Part shown: positions 1 through 8,990 of the stretch, piece by piece | How the letters are laid out: the number at the start of each line of letters is the position of its first letter | Numbering within the stretch: position 1 is the stretch's first letter | NCBI RefSeq assembly: GCF_029873475.1 | Contig: NZ_CP123499.1 | Span: 1-64,000, forward strand | Direction: 5' to 3' | Origin: Arsenophonus sp. aPb | GTDB taxonomy: Bacteria > Pseudomonadota > Gammaproteobacteria > Enterobacterales > Enterobacteriaceae | Length of the DNA stretch: 64,000 nt | Notes under the pieces: generated by a model | What the model was told of the DNA's origin: nothing | Database searches by the model: none | The model's input: the letters and a program-made list of their open reading frames with translations, nothing else | Program-made: the position numbers and the translations under genes

Positions 1-1386
1 GTGTCATTTTCACTTTGGCAGCAATGTCTTGCCCGATTGCAGGATGAGTTACCTGCCACAGAATTCAGTATGTGGATACGCCCTCTCCAGGCAGAATTGA
101 GTGATAACACATTAGCACTCTATGCTCCTAACCGTTTCGTATTAGATTGGGTAAGAGATAAATACATCAATAATATTAATGAATTATTGAGTGATTTTTG
201 TGGTTCTGATGTGCCTGCATTGAAATTCGAAGTAGGTAATAAACCGCAAATAACGCCAAGCGGTGCTTCAACGCATACCGCTGCAAATAAAACCATTTCG
301 ACACCAATAAATTCAACAATACGGCCTAGTTGGGACAATACACAGGTTCAACCTGAAATCGCCTATCGTTCAAATGTGAACCCTAAGCACACATTCAATA
401 ACTTTGTCGAAGGTAAATCAAACCAACTTGCTCGTGCCGCTGCCAGCCAAGTAGCAGATAATCCTGGCGGAGCTTATAATCCACTTTTTCTTTATGGTGG
501 CACAGGATTAGGTAAAACTCACCTGCTTCATGCAGTAGGTAATAACATCATGGCGCGCAAAGCGAATGCCAAAGTGGTTTATATGCATTCTGAGCGTTTT
601 GTCCAAGATATGGTAAAGGCGTTACAAAATAATGCGATTGAAGATTTTAAACGTTATTATCGCTCAGTAGATGCATTATTAATTGATGACATTCAGTTTT
701 TTGCTAATAAAGAGCGTTCTCAAGAAGAATTTTTCCATACCTTTAATGCTTTACTCGAAGGTAATCAGCAAATCATTCTGACTTCTGATCGCTATCCTAA
801 AGAAATTAATGGGGTTGAAGATCGACTAAAATCCCGTTTTGGCTGGGGATTGACAGTTGCGATTGAACCACCAGAATTGGAAACACGCGTTGCTATTCTG
901 ATGAAAAAAGCCGACGAAAATCAGATCCAATTGCCTGATGAAGTCGCTTTCTTTATTGCTAAACGCTTGCGTTCAAACGTTCGAGAGCTGGAAGGAGCAT
1001 TGAATCGAGTTATCGCCAATGCTAATTTTACCGGTCGTGCAATTACCATTGATTTTGTTCGCGAAGCATTACGCGACCTACTCGCATTACAAGAAAAACT
1101 TGTCACTATTGATAATATTCAAAAAACCGTTGCAGAATATTACAAAATTAAAGTTGCTGACTTGTTATCCAAGCGCCGTTCCCGTTCTGTGGCGCGTCCG
1201 AGGCAAATGGCAATGGCATTAGCAAAAGAGCTGACAAACCATAGTTTGCCCGAAATTGGGGATGCCTTTGGTGGACGAGATCATACAACCGTACTCCATG
1301 CTTGTAGAAAAATTGAGCAACTACGGGAGGAAAGTCACGACATCAAAGAGGATTTTTCTAACTTAATCAGAACATTATCATCCTAA
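1..1386 (+). CDS. dnaA: Chromosomal replication initiator DnaA
   Basis: AAA+ ATPase that binds DnaA boxes at oriC, melts the AT-rich region and loads DnaB. The 461 residues (E. coli has 467) contain domain I at about 1-80, a short variable linker at 85-125, the Walker A motif GGTGLGKT at 166-173, Walker B LLIDDIQ near 227-232, and the C-terminal DnaA-box recognition helix starting GGRDHTTV near 424. The start is the GTG at base 1, as in E. coli dnaA; its promoter and ribosome binding site lie outside the window. dnaN follows 4 bp after the stop. The gene is transcribed toward the oriC at 22.7 kb, opposite to the arrangement in E. coli. Confidence 0.98.
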   Translation: MSFSLWQQCLARLQDELPATEFSMWIRPLQAELSDNTLALYAPNRFVLDWVRDKYINNINELLSDFCGSDVPALKFEVGNKPQITPSGASTHTAANKTISTPINSTIRPSWDNTQVQPEIAYRSNVNPKHTFNNFVEGKSNQLARAAASQVADNPGGAYNPLFLYGGTGLGKTHLLHAVGNNIMARKANAKVVYMHSERFVQDMVKALQNNAIEDFKRYYRSVDALLIDDIQFFANKERSQEEFFHTFNALLEGNQQIILTSDRYPKEINGVEDRLKSRFGWGLTVAIEPPELETRVAILMKKADENQIQLPDEVAFFIAKRLRSNVRELEGALNRVIANANFTGRAITIDFVREALRDLLALQEKLVTIDNIQKTVAEYYKIKVADLLSKRRSRSVARPRQMAMALAKELTNHSLPEIGDAFGGRDHTTVLHACRKIEQLREESHDIKEDFSNLIRTLSS

Positions 1387-1390
1387 TGCT

Positions 1391-2491
1391 ATGAAATTTA
1401 CTATTGAACGTGAACAATTACTCAAACCACTGCAACAAGTCAGTGGTCCACTTGGTGGGCGGCCTACATTACCTATATTAGGTAATTTATTACTGCAAGT
1501 TAGTGAAAATATACTTTCATTAACAGGTACCGATCTAGAAGTAGAAATGGTCGCAAAGGTAACACTAACACAACCAGGTGAAAGTGGTTCAATCACTGTA
1601 CCCGCCCGTAAATTTTTCGATATTTGGCGTGGGTTACCCGATGGCGCAGAAATCAAGGTCACACTTGAAGGAGACCGTCTGCTTGTACGTTCTGGCCGCA
1701 GCCGTTTTTCGCTTTCTACTCTTCCTGCCGCTGATTTTCCCAACCTAGACGATTGGCAAAGTGAAGTCGAATTTGAACTGCCTCAAGCTACCTTAAAACG
1801 CCTAATTGAAGCTACCCAATTTTCAATGGCACATCAAGATGTGCGCTATTATCTTAATGGCATGCTATTTGAAACTGAAGGTCAAGAGTTACGCACTGTT
1901 GCTACCGATGGCCATCGTTTAGCTGTTTGTTCACTCAATATTGATAAGGATTTACCAACCCATTCAGTGATTGTTCCTCGCAAAGGGGTGGTAGAATTTA
2001 TGCGATTACTGGATAGTAGCGACGAGTCACTTAAGTTACAGATCGGTAGTAATAATATCCGAGCTCATGTTGGTGATTTTATTTTCACCTCCAAACTGGT
2101 TGATGGCCGTTTTCCTGATTACCGACGTGTTTTGCCGAAAAATCCGGATAAAACATTGACCGCGGATTGTGATAAACTAAAACAAGCATTTTCACGAGCT
2201 GCGATTTTATCTAATGAAAAATTTCGCGGTGTTCGCCTTTATATAAGTGAAAATCAACTTAGAATTACCGCCAACAATCCCGAACAGGAAGAATCAGAAG
2301 AGATTGTTGATGTCAATTATCAAAGTCCGATGATAGAAATTGGTTTTAACGTCAGTTATATCCTCGATGTATTAAATACACTAAAATGCGAGCAGGTTAA
2401 TTTGTTGTTGACTGATTCAAATTCAAGCGTACAAATCGAAGATGCGGCCAATAACGCAGCAGCTTATGTTGTTATGCCTATGCGTCTATAA
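1391..2491 (+). CDS. dnaN: DNA polymerase III beta sliding clamp
   Basis: Ring-shaped processivity clamp that tethers DNA polymerases to the template. The 366-residue product has the same length as E. coli DnaN and aligns throughout, from MKFTIEREQLLKPLQQV to the C-terminal YVVMPMRL, which forms part of the protein-binding cleft. It lies 4 bp after dnaA and 12 bp before recF, so it is probably co-transcribed with both. No strong Shine-Dalgarno is visible before the ATG, so translational coupling to dnaA is likely. Confidence 0.98.
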   Translation: MKFTIEREQLLKPLQQVSGPLGGRPTLPILGNLLLQVSENILSLTGTDLEVEMVAKVTLTQPGESGSITVPARKFFDIWRGLPDGAEIKVTLEGDRLLVRSGRSRFSLSTLPAADFPNLDDWQSEVEFELPQATLKRLIEATQFSMAHQDVRYYLNGMLFETEGQELRTVATDGHRLAVCSLNIDKDLPTHSVIVPRKGVVEFMRLLDSSDESLKLQIGSNNIRAHVGDFIFTSKLVDGRFPDYRRVLPKNPDKTLTADCDKLKQAFSRAAILSNEKFRGVRLYISENQLRITANNPEQEESEEIVDVNYQSPMIEIGFNVSYILDVLNTLKCEQVNLLLTDSNSSVQIEDAANNAAAYVVMPMRL

Positions 2492-2503
2492 TATTCAAAT
2501 TCT

Positions 2504-3592
2504 ATGATGCTTTCGCGTTTACTTATCCGCGACTTTCGTAATATTGAAAGTGCGGATCTATCATTAGCAACGGGTTTTAATTTTTTGATTGGGCCAAATG
2601 GCAGCGGAAAAACAAGTATTCTTGAAGCGATCTATACATTAGGGCACGGCAGGGCTTTCCGTAGCATTCAAGCTGCACGTGTCATTCGACATGAACAAGA
2701 TAATTTTGTTTTACATGGTCGTCTTGTTCCTTTAGCGCCGGAATCACATGAACTGACTTTGGGGCTAAGTAAAGATCGTAATGGTGATAGTAAAGTTCGC
2801 ATTGATGGTAGTGATGGGCATAAAATTGCTGAATTAGCCAAATTATTACCAATGCAATTAATAACCCCTGAAGGTTTTACCTTATTAAATGGTGGCCCTA
2901 AATATCGTCGAGCTTTTCTTGACTGGGGATGTTTCCATAATGAACCTCAGTTTTTTGCTGCCTGGTCTGATTTAAAACGGCTATTAAAGCAACGTAATGC
3001 AGCATTACGCCAAGCAACACGTTATAATGAGCTTCGTCATTGGGACTATGAACTGATCCCGCTGGCCCATAAAATAAGCGAATGGCGAGCCAATTATATT
3101 GCAGGTATTGCGAAAGATATTGAAAACACCTGTAAACAGTTCTTACCTGAATTTTCACTTAGTATCTCATTTCAACGAGGATGGGATAAAGAAACTGATT
3201 ATTCAGATATACTAGTAAGGCAATTTGAACGTGACCGAATGCTAACCTATACCGCATTAGGACCACACAAAGCTGACTTACGGCTCCGTGTAGGAGGAAT
3301 TGCCGTTGAAGATATTTTATCCCGCGGGCAGTTAAAATTATTAATGTGCGCACTAAAATTGGCACAAGGTGAATATTTCACCCGACAGAGTGGGCAACGA
3401 TGCTTATATCTATTAGACGATTTTGCTTCTGAGTTAGATAAGGATCGCCGTCAATTATTAGCCGAACGGCTTAAAGCGACACAAGCTCAGGTCTTTGTTA
3501 GCGCGATTACCATCGCGCAAGTTAAAGATATGTTAGATGGAAATAGCAGGATGTTTTGCGTAAAACATGGCAAAATAGAAGTTCAACCATAG
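2504..3592 (+). CDS. recF: DNA recombination and gap repair protein RecF
   Basis: SMC-like ATPase that acts with RecO and RecR to load RecA at single-strand gaps. At 362 residues it shows Walker A GPNGSGKTS near residue 30, the ABC-type signature LSRGQLKLLMC and Walker B CLYLLDDFASELD in the C-terminal third. The gene opens with two consecutive ATG codons; the first makes the N-terminus equal in length to E. coli RecF and is used here, but the second at 2507 is equally possible. It sits between dnaN and gyrB as in other enterics. Confidence 0.97.
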   Translation: MMLSRLLIRDFRNIESADLSLATGFNFLIGPNGSGKTSILEAIYTLGHGRAFRSIQAARVIRHEQDNFVLHGRLVPLAPESHELTLGLSKDRNGDSKVRIDGSDGHKIAELAKLLPMQLITPEGFTLLNGGPKYRRAFLDWGCFHNEPQFFAAWSDLKRLLKQRNAALRQATRYNELRHWDYELIPLAHKISEWRANYIAGIAKDIENTCKQFLPEFSLSISFQRGWDKETDYSDILVRQFERDRMLTYTALGPHKADLRLRVGGIAVEDILSRGQLKLLMCALKLAQGEYFTRQSGQRCLYLLDDFASELDKDRRQLLAERLKATQAQVFVSAITIAQVKDMLDGNSRMFCVKHGKIEVQP

Positions 3593-3617
3593 GATCAGAA
3601 ATTAGCGAGAAACGTTG

Positions 3618-6032
3618 ATGTCGAATACATATGACTCCTCAAGTATCAAGGTATTAAAAGGGCTAGACGCGGTGCGTAAGCGCCCAGGCATGTATATCGG
3701 TGATACCGACGATGGTACAGGCCTTCATCACATGGTCTTCGAGGTTGTCGACAACGCTATCGACGAAGCCTTGGCAGGGTATTGTACCGATATTATTGTA
3801 ACTATACATACCGATAACTCCATCTCTGTTCTCGATAATGGTCGCGGTATTCCAACCGATATCCATGAAGAAGAAGGCGTCTCTGCCGCAGAAGTCATCA
3901 TGACGGTTCTCCATGCTGGAGGCAAATTTGATGATAATTCCTATAAAGTTTCAGGTGGCCTACATGGTGTTGGTGTTTCTGTCGTTAATGCCTTATCCGA
4001 AAAATTATCGTTGGTGATCCGCCGTGAAGGAAAAATCCATGAGCAGACTTACCAATTAGGTGTTCCGCAAGCACCTTTAACGATTGCCGGTGAAACTGAG
4101 GAGCGGGGAACTTATATTCGTTTCTGGCCAAGTTTGGAAACTTTCAAAACGGTTACCGAATTCGAATACGATATTTTGGCAAAACGGTTACGGGAGCTCT
4201 CTTTTCTCAATTCCGGCATCTCCATTCGTTTATTCGATAAACGTGATAATAAAGAAGACCATTTTCATTATGAAGGTGGAATTAAAGCTTTTGTAGAATA
4301 TTTAAGCCGAAATAAAACCCCAATTCATCCCAGTGTTTTCTATTTTTCGGCTGAAAAAGAGGGTATTAATGTAGAAATATCCATGCAATGGAATGACGGC
4401 TTCCAGGAGAATGTTTATTGCTTTACCAATAATATTCCACAACGAGATGGAGGAACGCATCTGGTTGGTTTTCGTACCGCAATGACACGTACACTAAACA
4501 GTTATATGGATAAAGAAGGTTACCAGAAAAAAGCCAAAGTTAGTGCTACTGGTGATGATGCCCGTGAAGGTTTAATTGCCGTTGTGTCAGTTAAAGTTCC
4601 CGATCCAAAGTTTTCTTCACAAACAAAAGATAAACTGGTTTCTTCCGAAGTAAAAACCGTTGTTGAAACATTAATGAATGAGAAGCTGGTCGAATATCTA
4701 TTAGAGAATCCTAATGACGCCAAAATCGTTGTTAGCAAAATTATTGACGCCGCCCGTGCCCGCGAGGCTGCTCGTAAAGCACGTGAAATGACTCGCCGCA
4801 AGGGTGCACTGGATCTAGCGGGATTACCAGGCAAATTAGCAGACTGCCAGGAACGTGATCCGGCGTTATCAGAACTTTATTTAGTGGAAGGTGATTCCGC
4901 AGGCGGCTCTGCTAAACAGGGACGTAACCGAAAAAATCAGGCAATTTTACCGTTAAAAGGTAAAATTCTTAATGTGGAAAAAGCCCGTTTCGATAAAATG
5001 CTCTCCTCACAGGAAGTCGCTACCTTAATAACCGCTTTAGGCTGTGGTATTGGACGCGATGAATATGATCCTGATAAATTACGTTATCATAGCATTATTA
5101 TCATGACCGATGCCGATGTTGACGGCTCTCATATTCGGACATTATTATTAACTTTCTTCTATCGTCAGATGCCAGAAATCATCGAACGAGGCCATGTCTA
5201 TATTGCGCAGCCACCTTTATATAAAGTGAAAAAAGGTAAGCAAGAGCAATATATAAAAGATGATGAAGCCATGAACGAATATTTGATCTCAATTGCATTA
5301 GACAATGCCGCTCTCTATACTAGCCCTCATGCTCCAGCATTGAAAGGCGAACCATTGGAGAAGTTGATTATTGAATATAATGCGGCGCAGAAAATTATCA
5401 AACGGTTAGAACGTGTCTATCCACTTGCTTTATTAAATAATCTTATTTATCAACCTACTTTGGTAGAAGATGATTTGAAAGATAAAGCAAAAGTAGAGGA
5501 TTGGATCAACACATTAGTTAAACGTCTAACTGATAATGAAGAACATGGTAGTACTTATAGCTACCACATTAATGAAAATAGTGAGCGTCAATTATTTGAA
5601 CCGGTTTTACGTATTAGAACCCATGGCGTTGATACCGATTACAATCTAGATTTCGATTTTATTCATGGTATTGAATATACTCGCATTACTAAAATCGGCC
5701 AGCTAATAGGCGATCTGATTGAGGATGGTGCGTATGTGGAAAGAGGAGAGCGTCGCCAGACTATTTCTTCCTTTGAAGATGCATTGAACTGGTTATCAAA
5801 AGAATCACGCCGTGGCTTAATGGTGCAACGCTATAAGGGATTGGGGGAAATGAATCCAGAGCAATTATGGGAAACAACAATGAACCCAGATACCCGCCGC
5901 ATGATGCGTGTTACTGTTAAAGATGCGATCGCAACTGACCAACTGTTTACCACATTAATGGGTGATGCGGTTGAGCCACGTAGAGCTTTTATTGAAGAAA
6001 ACGCATTAAAAGCCGAAAATATCGACATTTAA
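3618..6032 (+). CDS. gyrB: DNA gyrase subunit B
   Basis: ATPase and TOPRIM subunit of the type II topoisomerase that introduces negative supercoils. Starting at the ATG at 3618 gives 804 residues, the E. coli length; a TTG three bases upstream is not needed. The N-terminal GHKL ATPase shows VVDNAIDEAL, DNGRGIP and GGLHGVGVSVVNALS. The TOPRIM domain shows LVEGDSAGGSAKQGR and MTDADVDGSHIRTLL, and the C-terminus ends in RRAFIEENALKAENIDI. It closes the dnaA-dnaN-recF-gyrB run and is followed by a bidirectional terminator. Confidence 0.98.
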   Translation: MSNTYDSSSIKVLKGLDAVRKRPGMYIGDTDDGTGLHHMVFEVVDNAIDEALAGYCTDIIVTIHTDNSISVLDNGRGIPTDIHEEEGVSAAEVIMTVLHAGGKFDDNSYKVSGGLHGVGVSVVNALSEKLSLVIRREGKIHEQTYQLGVPQAPLTIAGETEERGTYIRFWPSLETFKTVTEFEYDILAKRLRELSFLNSGISIRLFDKRDNKEDHFHYEGGIKAFVEYLSRNKTPIHPSVFYFSAEKEGINVEISMQWNDGFQENVYCFTNNIPQRDGGTHLVGFRTAMTRTLNSYMDKEGYQKKAKVSATGDDAREGLIAVVSVKVPDPKFSSQTKDKLVSSEVKTVVETLMNEKLVEYLLENPNDAKIVVSKIIDAARAREAARKAREMTRRKGALDLAGLPGKLADCQERDPALSELYLVEGDSAGGSAKQGRNRKNQAILPLKGKILNVEKARFDKMLSSQEVATLITALGCGIGRDEYDPDKLRYHSIIIMTDADVDGSHIRTLLLTFFYRQMPEIIERGHVYIAQPPLYKVKKGKQEQYIKDDEAMNEYLISIALDNAALYTSPHAPALKGEPLEKLIIEYNAAQKIIKRLERVYPLALLNNLIYQPTLVEDDLKDKAKVEDWINTLVKRLTDNEEHGSTYSYHINENSERQLFEPVLRIRTHGVDTDYNLDFDFIHGIEYTRITKIGQLIGDLIEDGAYVERGERRQTISSFEDALNWLSKESRRGLMVQRYKGLGEMNPEQLWETTMNPDTRRMMRVTVKDAIATDQLFTTLMGDAVEPRRAFIEENALKAENIDI

Positions 6033-6050
6033 TTTTAAATAATAAAATAA

Positions 6051-6079
6051 AAGCCCCATGCCTAACTTGGGGCTTTTTA
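6051..6079. terminator. Bidirectional terminator between gyrB and asd
   Basis: AAGCCCCA at 6051-6058 pairs with TGGGGCTT at 6068-6075, an 8-bp stem with a 9-base loop. T residues follow on the + strand and an A-rich run precedes it, which serves as the U-tract for asd on the other strand. It separates two convergent genes. Confidence 0.85.
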
Positions 6080-6101
6080 TTAAATAAAGTTATCTAATAT
6101 T

Positions 6102-7205
6102 TTATAATATTTTTAACATACGGCGTAACGGTTCTGCCGCTCCCCATAATAGCTGATCACCAACTGTAAAAGCTGATAAATATTCTGGCCCCATATTTAA
6201 TTTACGCAAACGTCCAATCGGAACATTCAGGGTTCCAGTCACTGCCGCAGGTGTTAACTGTTGAATGGTTAATTCACGTTCATTAGGAACAACACGAACC
6301 CAATCATTATGTGCAGCCAAAATTTGCTCAACATCAGCAATAGCAACATTTTTTTTCAATTTTAAAGTAAATGCCTGACTATGGCAGCGCAATGCGCCAA
6401 TACGAACACATAAACCATCGACAGGAATAACATGACTAGCAGTATTTAAAATTTTGTTAGTTTCAGCCTGTCCTTTCCACTCCTCACGACTTTGACCATT
6501 AGGCAGTTGTTTATCTACCCAGGGGATCAAACTACCGGCTAATGGTGCACCAAAGGATTCAGAGCTGATTTTTCCACTACGCGTGAAGTCAGTGACTTTT
6601 TTCTCGATCGATAAAATCGCCGCCGCCGGATTTTGCAATTCATCAGCAACCTGGGAATGTAACTCACCCATTTGCAGTAATAATTCACGCATATTACGCG
6701 CGCCCGCACCAGAAGCAGCCTGATAGGTTGCGACCGAAACCCACTCAATCAAGTTTTCAGCAAATAAACCAGCTAATGCCATTAACATCAAACTGACCGT
6801 ACAATTACCACCAACAAAGGTTTTTATCCCTTCATTTAAACCTCTATCAATATGTTGGCGATTAACCGGATCAAGAATAATAATACTCTCCTCTTTCATC
6901 CGTAACGAAGATGCTGCATCTATCCAATAACCTGTCCAACCAGTAGCACGTAGTTTAGAGTAAATTTGATCGGTATAGTCGCCTCCCTGACAGCTAATTA
7001 TTACCTCTAATTCCTTCAGACTATCAAGATCTAAAGCATCTTGCAGTGTTCCTTGCTGTTGACCATAGTTTGGCGCCAGCTCACCATGCTGAGAGGTGGT
7101 AAAAAAAACAGGATTGATATTATCAAAATCACCTTCTTCAGCCATTCGTTGCAGCAATACAGAACCAACCATTCCTCGCCAGCCAATAAATCCAACATTT
7201 TTCAT
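6102..7205 (-). CDS. asd: Aspartate-semialdehyde dehydrogenase
   Basis: NADPH-dependent reductive dephosphorylation of L-4-aspartyl phosphate to aspartate semialdehyde, the branch point to lysine/diaminopimelate, threonine and methionine. The ATG at 7205 gives 367 residues starting MKNVGFIGWRGMVGS, the same length as E. coli Asd. An in-frame TTG at 7220 would only add five residues and overlaps the GGA that could serve as ribosome binding site. The active-site cysteine lies in GGNCTVSLMLM, and the substrate-binding segment GALRCHSQAFT is present. In E. coli asd is next to the glg genes, so its place beside gyrB is a local rearrangement. Confidence 0.97.
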   Translation of the reverse strand: MKNVGFIGWRGMVGSVLLQRMAEEGDFDNINPVFFTTSQHGELAPNYGQQQGTLQDALDLDSLKELEVIISCQGGDYTDQIYSKLRATGWTGYWIDAASSLRMKEESIIILDPVNRQHIDRGLNEGIKTFVGGNCTVSLMLMALAGLFAENLIEWVSVATYQAASGAGARNMRELLLQMGELHSQVADELQNPAAAILSIEKKVTDFTRSGKISSESFGAPLAGSLIPWVDKQLPNGQSREEWKGQAETNKILNTASHVIPVDGLCVRIGALRCHSQAFTLKLKKNVAIADVEQILAAHNDWVRVVPNERELTIQQLTPAAVTGTLNVPIGRLRKLNMGPEYLSAFTVGDQLLWGAAEPLRRMLKIL

Positions 7206-7348
7206 TTTTGTTATATCCAATCTGAACGTTGAAGCTCAAGTAAAGTTATCGTCATTTATAAACAATAATCGCAAATTGAAATCATTTTCGCCATTCATTA
7301 ACACTAATTATTTAATAAATAAAAATCTATTTATAACTGATAAAAACA

Positions 7349-7374
7349 AAAACACCCCATATTAAGGGTGTTTT
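7349..7374 (-). terminator. Rho-independent terminator of digH
   Basis: AAAACACCC at 7349-7357 pairs with GGGTGTTTT at 7366-7374 around an 8-base loop. Read on the - strand it is followed by a T-rich run and lies 24 bp past the digH stop. Confidence 0.8.
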
Positions 7375-7397
7375 ACTTAAAATAAAGGTAAACAACT

Positions 7398-8693
7398 TTA
7401 TTGCGCGGATTGATGCCAATGAGATCTAAGATATGTTACTGCCTCTTGCGTTTGCGGAGAAGACTGGAGAAGTCCCTCTCTAAATAGGATCTCGCCTTTA
7501 ATTTCCGGTAATTGATCGTTAAGATCGAGCTGCCTTTTTAGTTCCGGGACACCGCCGTCAAGAGACCAATCAGGCTCGACCTGAGATGGCACGCCAACTT
7601 TATACAATGCCATTCCAATATACAATTTAGTGTTAGTCGATTTCACCACATCAGCCCACCATTTTGCGATCACATCATATCGCACAATTTCGCGGGCAAA
7701 AGGCCAGTAAATCTGTGGGGCGATATAATCTAATAAACCTTCTTTTACCCATAATCGAGTATCGGCATAGGCTTTGTCATAAGTAGGTCCACCCGCCTTA
7801 GTATCGGAGCCTCGTGGATCATCAGAAATATTTCGCCAAACACCGCCAGGGCTAATACCAAATTCAATATTGGGTTTTAACGCACGGACTGTTGAAGAAA
7901 CCTCTCGAATCAACAACAAAGTATTGTTTCTTCGCCAACTGGCTTTATCTAAAAATCCCTGACCATATCGTTGAAATGTTGCATCATCATTAAGTTTGGA
8001 GTTAGGTGTTTCATAATAGAAATAATCATCAAACTGAATTCCATCAATATCATAGTTTCTAACTATTTCAGCCACAATACTGGTGATCCAATTACGAACC
8101 TCTGGTAAGCCTGGATCAAGCACAAAACGGTCGTAGGCAGTACCTATCCAATCTTTATGTAAAACATAAACACTAGCAGGTGGAGAAGAAAGTGTCTTTT
8201 GCAGTGAAGCTATAGTTTCTGGCTGCGTATCCATTGAAACACGGTAGGGATTTAACCAAGCATGTATTTTTAAATTTCGCTTATGCGCCTCAGTAATAAT
8301 AAACGCTAACGGATCATAACCTGGGTCTTTACCGACTACACCGGTAAGCATGTCAGACCAAGGGAGAATATGAGAACGATAAAGCGCTGTACCATCGGGT
8401 TTAACCTGAAAAAAAACGGTGTTAATGCCTATTTTTACTAAATTATCCAGTTTATCAGTTAGCTCTTTTTTCTGTACTTCAATTCTACGCTGATCTGAAT
8501 CAAGGTTAACCGATGAAAGGGAGGGCCAATCAAGCCGAGATACGGTCGTTAACCATACCCCACGTACTGGTATCTCTGCTTTAATCGTTGTTTTCTGCTC
8601 ATCAGCGACTTTTTTATTGTTACAACCAACGACTAAAAACAAGCAAAATAACGAAGTAATAAACCACCCTATCCCCTTTAATCGCAATCGCAT
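7398..8693 (-). CDS. digH: Glycosyl hydrolase-like lipoprotein DigH (YddW)
   Basis: Family GHL10 (DUF187) outer-membrane lipoprotein; the E. coli homologue cleaves denuded peptidoglycan glycan strands at the division site. The 431 residues begin with a hydrophobic signal peptide ending in the lipobox LVVGC near residues 20-24. The catalytic domain then follows with RGVWLTTVSRLDWPS, NTVFFQVKPDGTALYRS, HAWLNPYRV, DGIQFDDYFYYETP and DYIAPQIYWPFAR, all shared with DigH. The only Shine-Dalgarno-like stretch, GAAGG, touches the ATG, so initiation could occur at the TTG two codons later. It has its own terminator and is not obviously in an operon with asd. Confidence 0.92.
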   Translation of the reverse strand: MRLRLKGIGWFITSLFCLFLVVGCNNKKVADEQKTTIKAEIPVRGVWLTTVSRLDWPSLSSVNLDSDQRRIEVQKKELTDKLDNLVKIGINTVFFQVKPDGTALYRSHILPWSDMLTGVVGKDPGYDPLAFIITEAHKRNLKIHAWLNPYRVSMDTQPETIASLQKTLSSPPASVYVLHKDWIGTAYDRFVLDPGLPEVRNWITSIVAEIVRNYDIDGIQFDDYFYYETPNSKLNDDATFQRYGQGFLDKASWRRNNTLLLIREVSSTVRALKPNIEFGISPGGVWRNISDDPRGSDTKAGGPTYDKAYADTRLWVKEGLLDYIAPQIYWPFAREIVRYDVIAKWWADVVKSTNTKLYIGMALYKVGVPSQVEPDWSLDGGVPELKRQLDLNDQLPEIKGEILFREGLLQSSPQTQEAVTYLRSHWHQSAQ

Positions 8694-8990
8694 CCTTCAT
8701 TCCTTATTTTGTTATCGTTCAGAGCTCGATAAATTGTGAGTATTGTTTAATTGATGGTATTGTATTAATGACCTTATTAAATATAAAAATATTTATTTTC
8801 GGTAATCAATAACAAAAATAACTTAATAATAAAAGTTTAGCTTGCTATCTTTTAATCTTATAAAAAAACACATTAGAACAAAGCGCATTTTTCAATATAA
8901 AAATAGGTAACAAAATATAAAAAAACTATCTCGGACTATTATATACAATAATTTATGACGATAGCCTAAATATAGCTATTTAAACCCAAC
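8694..8990. other. AT-rich intergenic gap, nothing recognised
   Basis: These 297 bp between digH and glmS hold the presumed digH promoter and the glmS 3' untranslated region. I see only a weak 5-bp hairpin (GATAGC/GCTAT near 8961-8980) downstream of glmS, no clear T-run terminator, and no reading frame. Confidence 0.5.
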
